DNA of 64,000 nucleotides from UBA4416 sp044238845 (lineage in GTDB: Bacteria; Bacteroidota; Bacteroidia; B-17B0; Aurantibacillaceae), in assembly GCA_044238845.1 (NCBI GenBank), contig JBIICN010000007.1:43236-107235 (forward strand), in the 5' to 3' direction. Of this stretch, positions 62,618 to 64,000 are shown one piece after another (positions within the stretch are counted from its first letter, which is position 1; each line of letters starts with the position of its first letter). The notes under the pieces were generated by a model. It saw nothing but the letters and a program-made list of their open reading frames with translations, was not told the DNA's origin and made no database searches. Both the position numbers and the translations under genes were made by a program.

Positions 62618-63139
62618 TTATTTCGAGTTTAGATCTATCTGAAATAAACATACCGTTGCATTGTTATAATGTACAGGTAATCCTTCGGTATTTTTAAGTT
62701 TCAATAAACCCAAAAAGTCAAAGCCGCATTTTGTATAGTAATTAATTAGTCCTGAATTATCGCCAACAGTGTCCATTCTAACAAATTGCTTTTGATTTTT
62801 TTTGGCAAACATTTTTACCCATTCCACAATTTCACCAACTAGATTTTGTCCACGAAAATCAGGATTTGTTGCAATACGGTGAATATAAACAGCTGGATCT
62901 TCGTTACGTTCCTCCCAAATTTGAGGATCATTAAAAGTTGTTGCCCAAACACAAGCAACTTTACCATCTACAACTATTTTCCATTGTCTGTTTTCTGAAA
63001 TTTCAATTTCAACAAGTTTTCTATCAAATTCTGGCCAATGATGGGTAAATTTTATCTTTTGAAAATCGGTAGCGATTTTGTATAAACGGAAAATTTCGTC
63101 GGTGTCGTTACTGTTGCTGTTTTGTATTTGAAAGTTCAT
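62618..63139 (-). CDS. GNAT-family N-acetyltransferase
   Basis: 173 aa. The acetyl-CoA loop is in IHRIATNPDFRGQNLVGEIV (motif A, with the R-G-x-x-L-x pattern), followed by motif B around YYTKCGFDFLG. It moves an acetyl group to an unknown amine. It lies 85 bp downstream of the PhzF-family gene on the same strand, so a shared transcript is possible. Confidence 0.88.
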   Translation of the reverse strand: MNFQIQNSNSNDTDEIFRLYKIATDFQKIKFTHHWPEFDRKLVEIEISENRQWKIVVDGKVACVWATTFNDPQIWEERNEDPAVYIHRIATNPDFRGQNLVGEIVEWVKMFAKKNQKQFVRMDTVGDNSGLINYYTKCGFDFLGLLKLKNTEGLPVHYNNATVCLFQIDLNSK

Positions 63140-63224
63140 TTTTGATTTTCTTTTTAATTTCTTTTATTTTTGAAGCGAGTCCGTTACAATGACAATCGAT
63201 ATTTTGTTGTTTCAAGAAATTGTT

Positions 63225-64000
63225 TTATTCTATCCAAAAGTTCCCAACAGAATAGGTTTTTGCTGTTCCGCTAATAATAACTCGGTCACCTTTGTCTTCA
63301 CAATATAGTTTGCCCATTCGTTCCGAAACTTGTTGCCCATAAAGTACTTTTTTATCAAGTCTTTTTGACCAAAATGGCACCAAAGAACAATGAGCAGAAC
63401 CTGTTACAGGATCTTCTAAAATGGAGGCTTGTGGTGTGAAAAAACGAGAAACGAAATCACAGTCATCTCCAATTGCTGTTACAATTATTCCGCCTGGATC
63501 AAGGTTGATTTGGTCAAACAATTGTCGGTCAATTTTAATATTTCTAATTGCTGTTTCGTTTTCATAAACCAAAACATAGTCTCTTGATTTTAAAATTTCC
63601 CTAGGTTGGATATTTAAAGATTTTGAAATTGTCTCGGGTAAAGTATCTGCAATAGGCATTCTTGATGGGAAGTCCATTTTGTATAGTCCATCTTCAACTT
63701 TAACAATTAAGTCACCACTTAATGTTTCGAAAACAATTTCATCTTTTTTGTAATCTAAAATTGTCTTTAAGCAATGTGCTGTTGCAAGTGTGGCGTGACC
63801 GCACAAATCCATTTCAATTTCTGGCGTAAACCATCGCAAATGGATTTTTTCTCCTTTATCTACAAAAAAAGCGGTTTCTGCAACGGCATTTTCTTTAGTT
63901 ATTTTCAACAAAATGTCGTCTGATAACCAATTGTCAAGAGGCACCACACAAGCAGGATTTCCACCAAAAATGGTATCTGTAAATGCGTCAATTTGGTAAA
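63225..64000 (-). CDS. PhzF-family isomerase, 5' end cut by the window edge
   Basis: 258 residues are visible. The frame is open to the last base, and the sequence upstream of the first internal start codon (YQIDAFTDTIFGGNPACVV) is family sequence, so the true start lies outside. The catalytic Glu is in NAVAETAFF, with CGHATLATAHC and DPVTGSAHCSL as further marks. PhzF-type enzymes include phenazine isomerases and metabolite epimerases; no phenazine genes are near, so the substrate is unknown. Confidence 0.92.
   Translation of the reverse strand, partial: YQIDAFTDTIFGGNPACVVPLDNWLSDDILLKITKENAVAETAFFVDKGEKIHLRWFTPEIEMDLCGHATLATAHCLKTILDYKKDEIVFETLSGDLIVKVEDGLYKMDFPSRMPIADTLPETISKSLNIQPREILKSRDYVLVYENETAIRNIKIDRQLFDQINLDPGGIIVTAIGDDCDFVSRFFTPQASILEDPVTGSAHCSLVPFWSKRLDKKVLYGQQVSERMGKLYCEDKGDRVIISGTAKTYSVGNFWIE

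Overview
The window is AT-rich DNA from a member of the Bacteroidota, most likely of the class Flavobacteriia. The class-level placement is inference from gene content; no 16S rRNA gene is present. The phylum evidence is direct: several secreted proteins end in type IX secretion (T9SS) type A sorting domains, there is a type III glutamine synthetase, a PorE-like TPR/PD40/OmpA protein, DUF4271, MbnP, BatA and a MoxR/DUF58/DUF4129 cluster, and genes are preceded by the Bacteroidota -7 promoter element TAnnTTTG. Most of the window is ordinary chromosomal backbone. I see no transposase, integrase, plasmid or phage gene and no CRISPR array.

Layout. 1-1.76 kb: tandem paralogous secreted proteins (one cut by the window edge). 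1.97-8.6 kb: a Kup potassium transporter broken by one missing base, then an ABC ATPase with a very large permease fused to an M1-like peptidase. 9-21 kb: OmpA/PD40 protein, glutamine synthetase III, BatA protein, a dihydroorotase homologue without the HxH metal motif, and a CarB without its C-terminal allosteric domain. 20.6-21.1 kb: a repeat-rich gap and the SRP RNA gene on the minus strand. 21.2-30.4 kb: glycosyltransferase, a frameshifted GloVer-repeat T9SS protein, MATE pump, thioesterase, Hpt, adenylate kinase with a histone H1-like tail, and ObgE. 30.4-33 kb: an MbnP locus with a Cys-rich small protein and a beta-barrel. 33-40 kb: the MoxR/DUF58/DUF4350/DUF4129/SpoIIM cluster with a divergent RDD protein. 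40-47 kb: DUF3109, a DarA-like protein, TonB, lipoproteins, a stand-alone H1-like protein and ClpP. 47-57.6 kb: 2H phosphoesterase, SpoIIE phosphatase, fRMsr, acyl-CoA synthetase, MutY, DUF4271, HemD with a lysine-rich N-terminal extension, RnpA, PurE, PurK and a 55-aa ribosomal protein bTHX. 57.7-64 kb: S41 protease, Lon-N protein, L25, Prs, tRNA-Leu, a small unknown protein, GNAT, and PhzF running off the edge.

Working together: Prs, Hpt, PurE, PurK, CarB and the dihydroorotase homologue cover parts of nucleotide synthesis. RnpA, bTHX, L25, ObgE, SRP RNA and tRNA-Leu serve translation. The 33-40 kb cluster is an envelope-associated MoxR/von Willebrand-type module.

The most unusual feature is that four loci (Adk, HemD, bTHX and a free 63-aa protein) carry lysine/alanine-rich, histone H1-like low-complexity segments, three of them attached to conserved housekeeping proteins. 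Two genes (kup and the GloVer protein) are broken by exactly one missing base in a T or A run, so these look like sequencing or assembly errors, not real pseudogenes.
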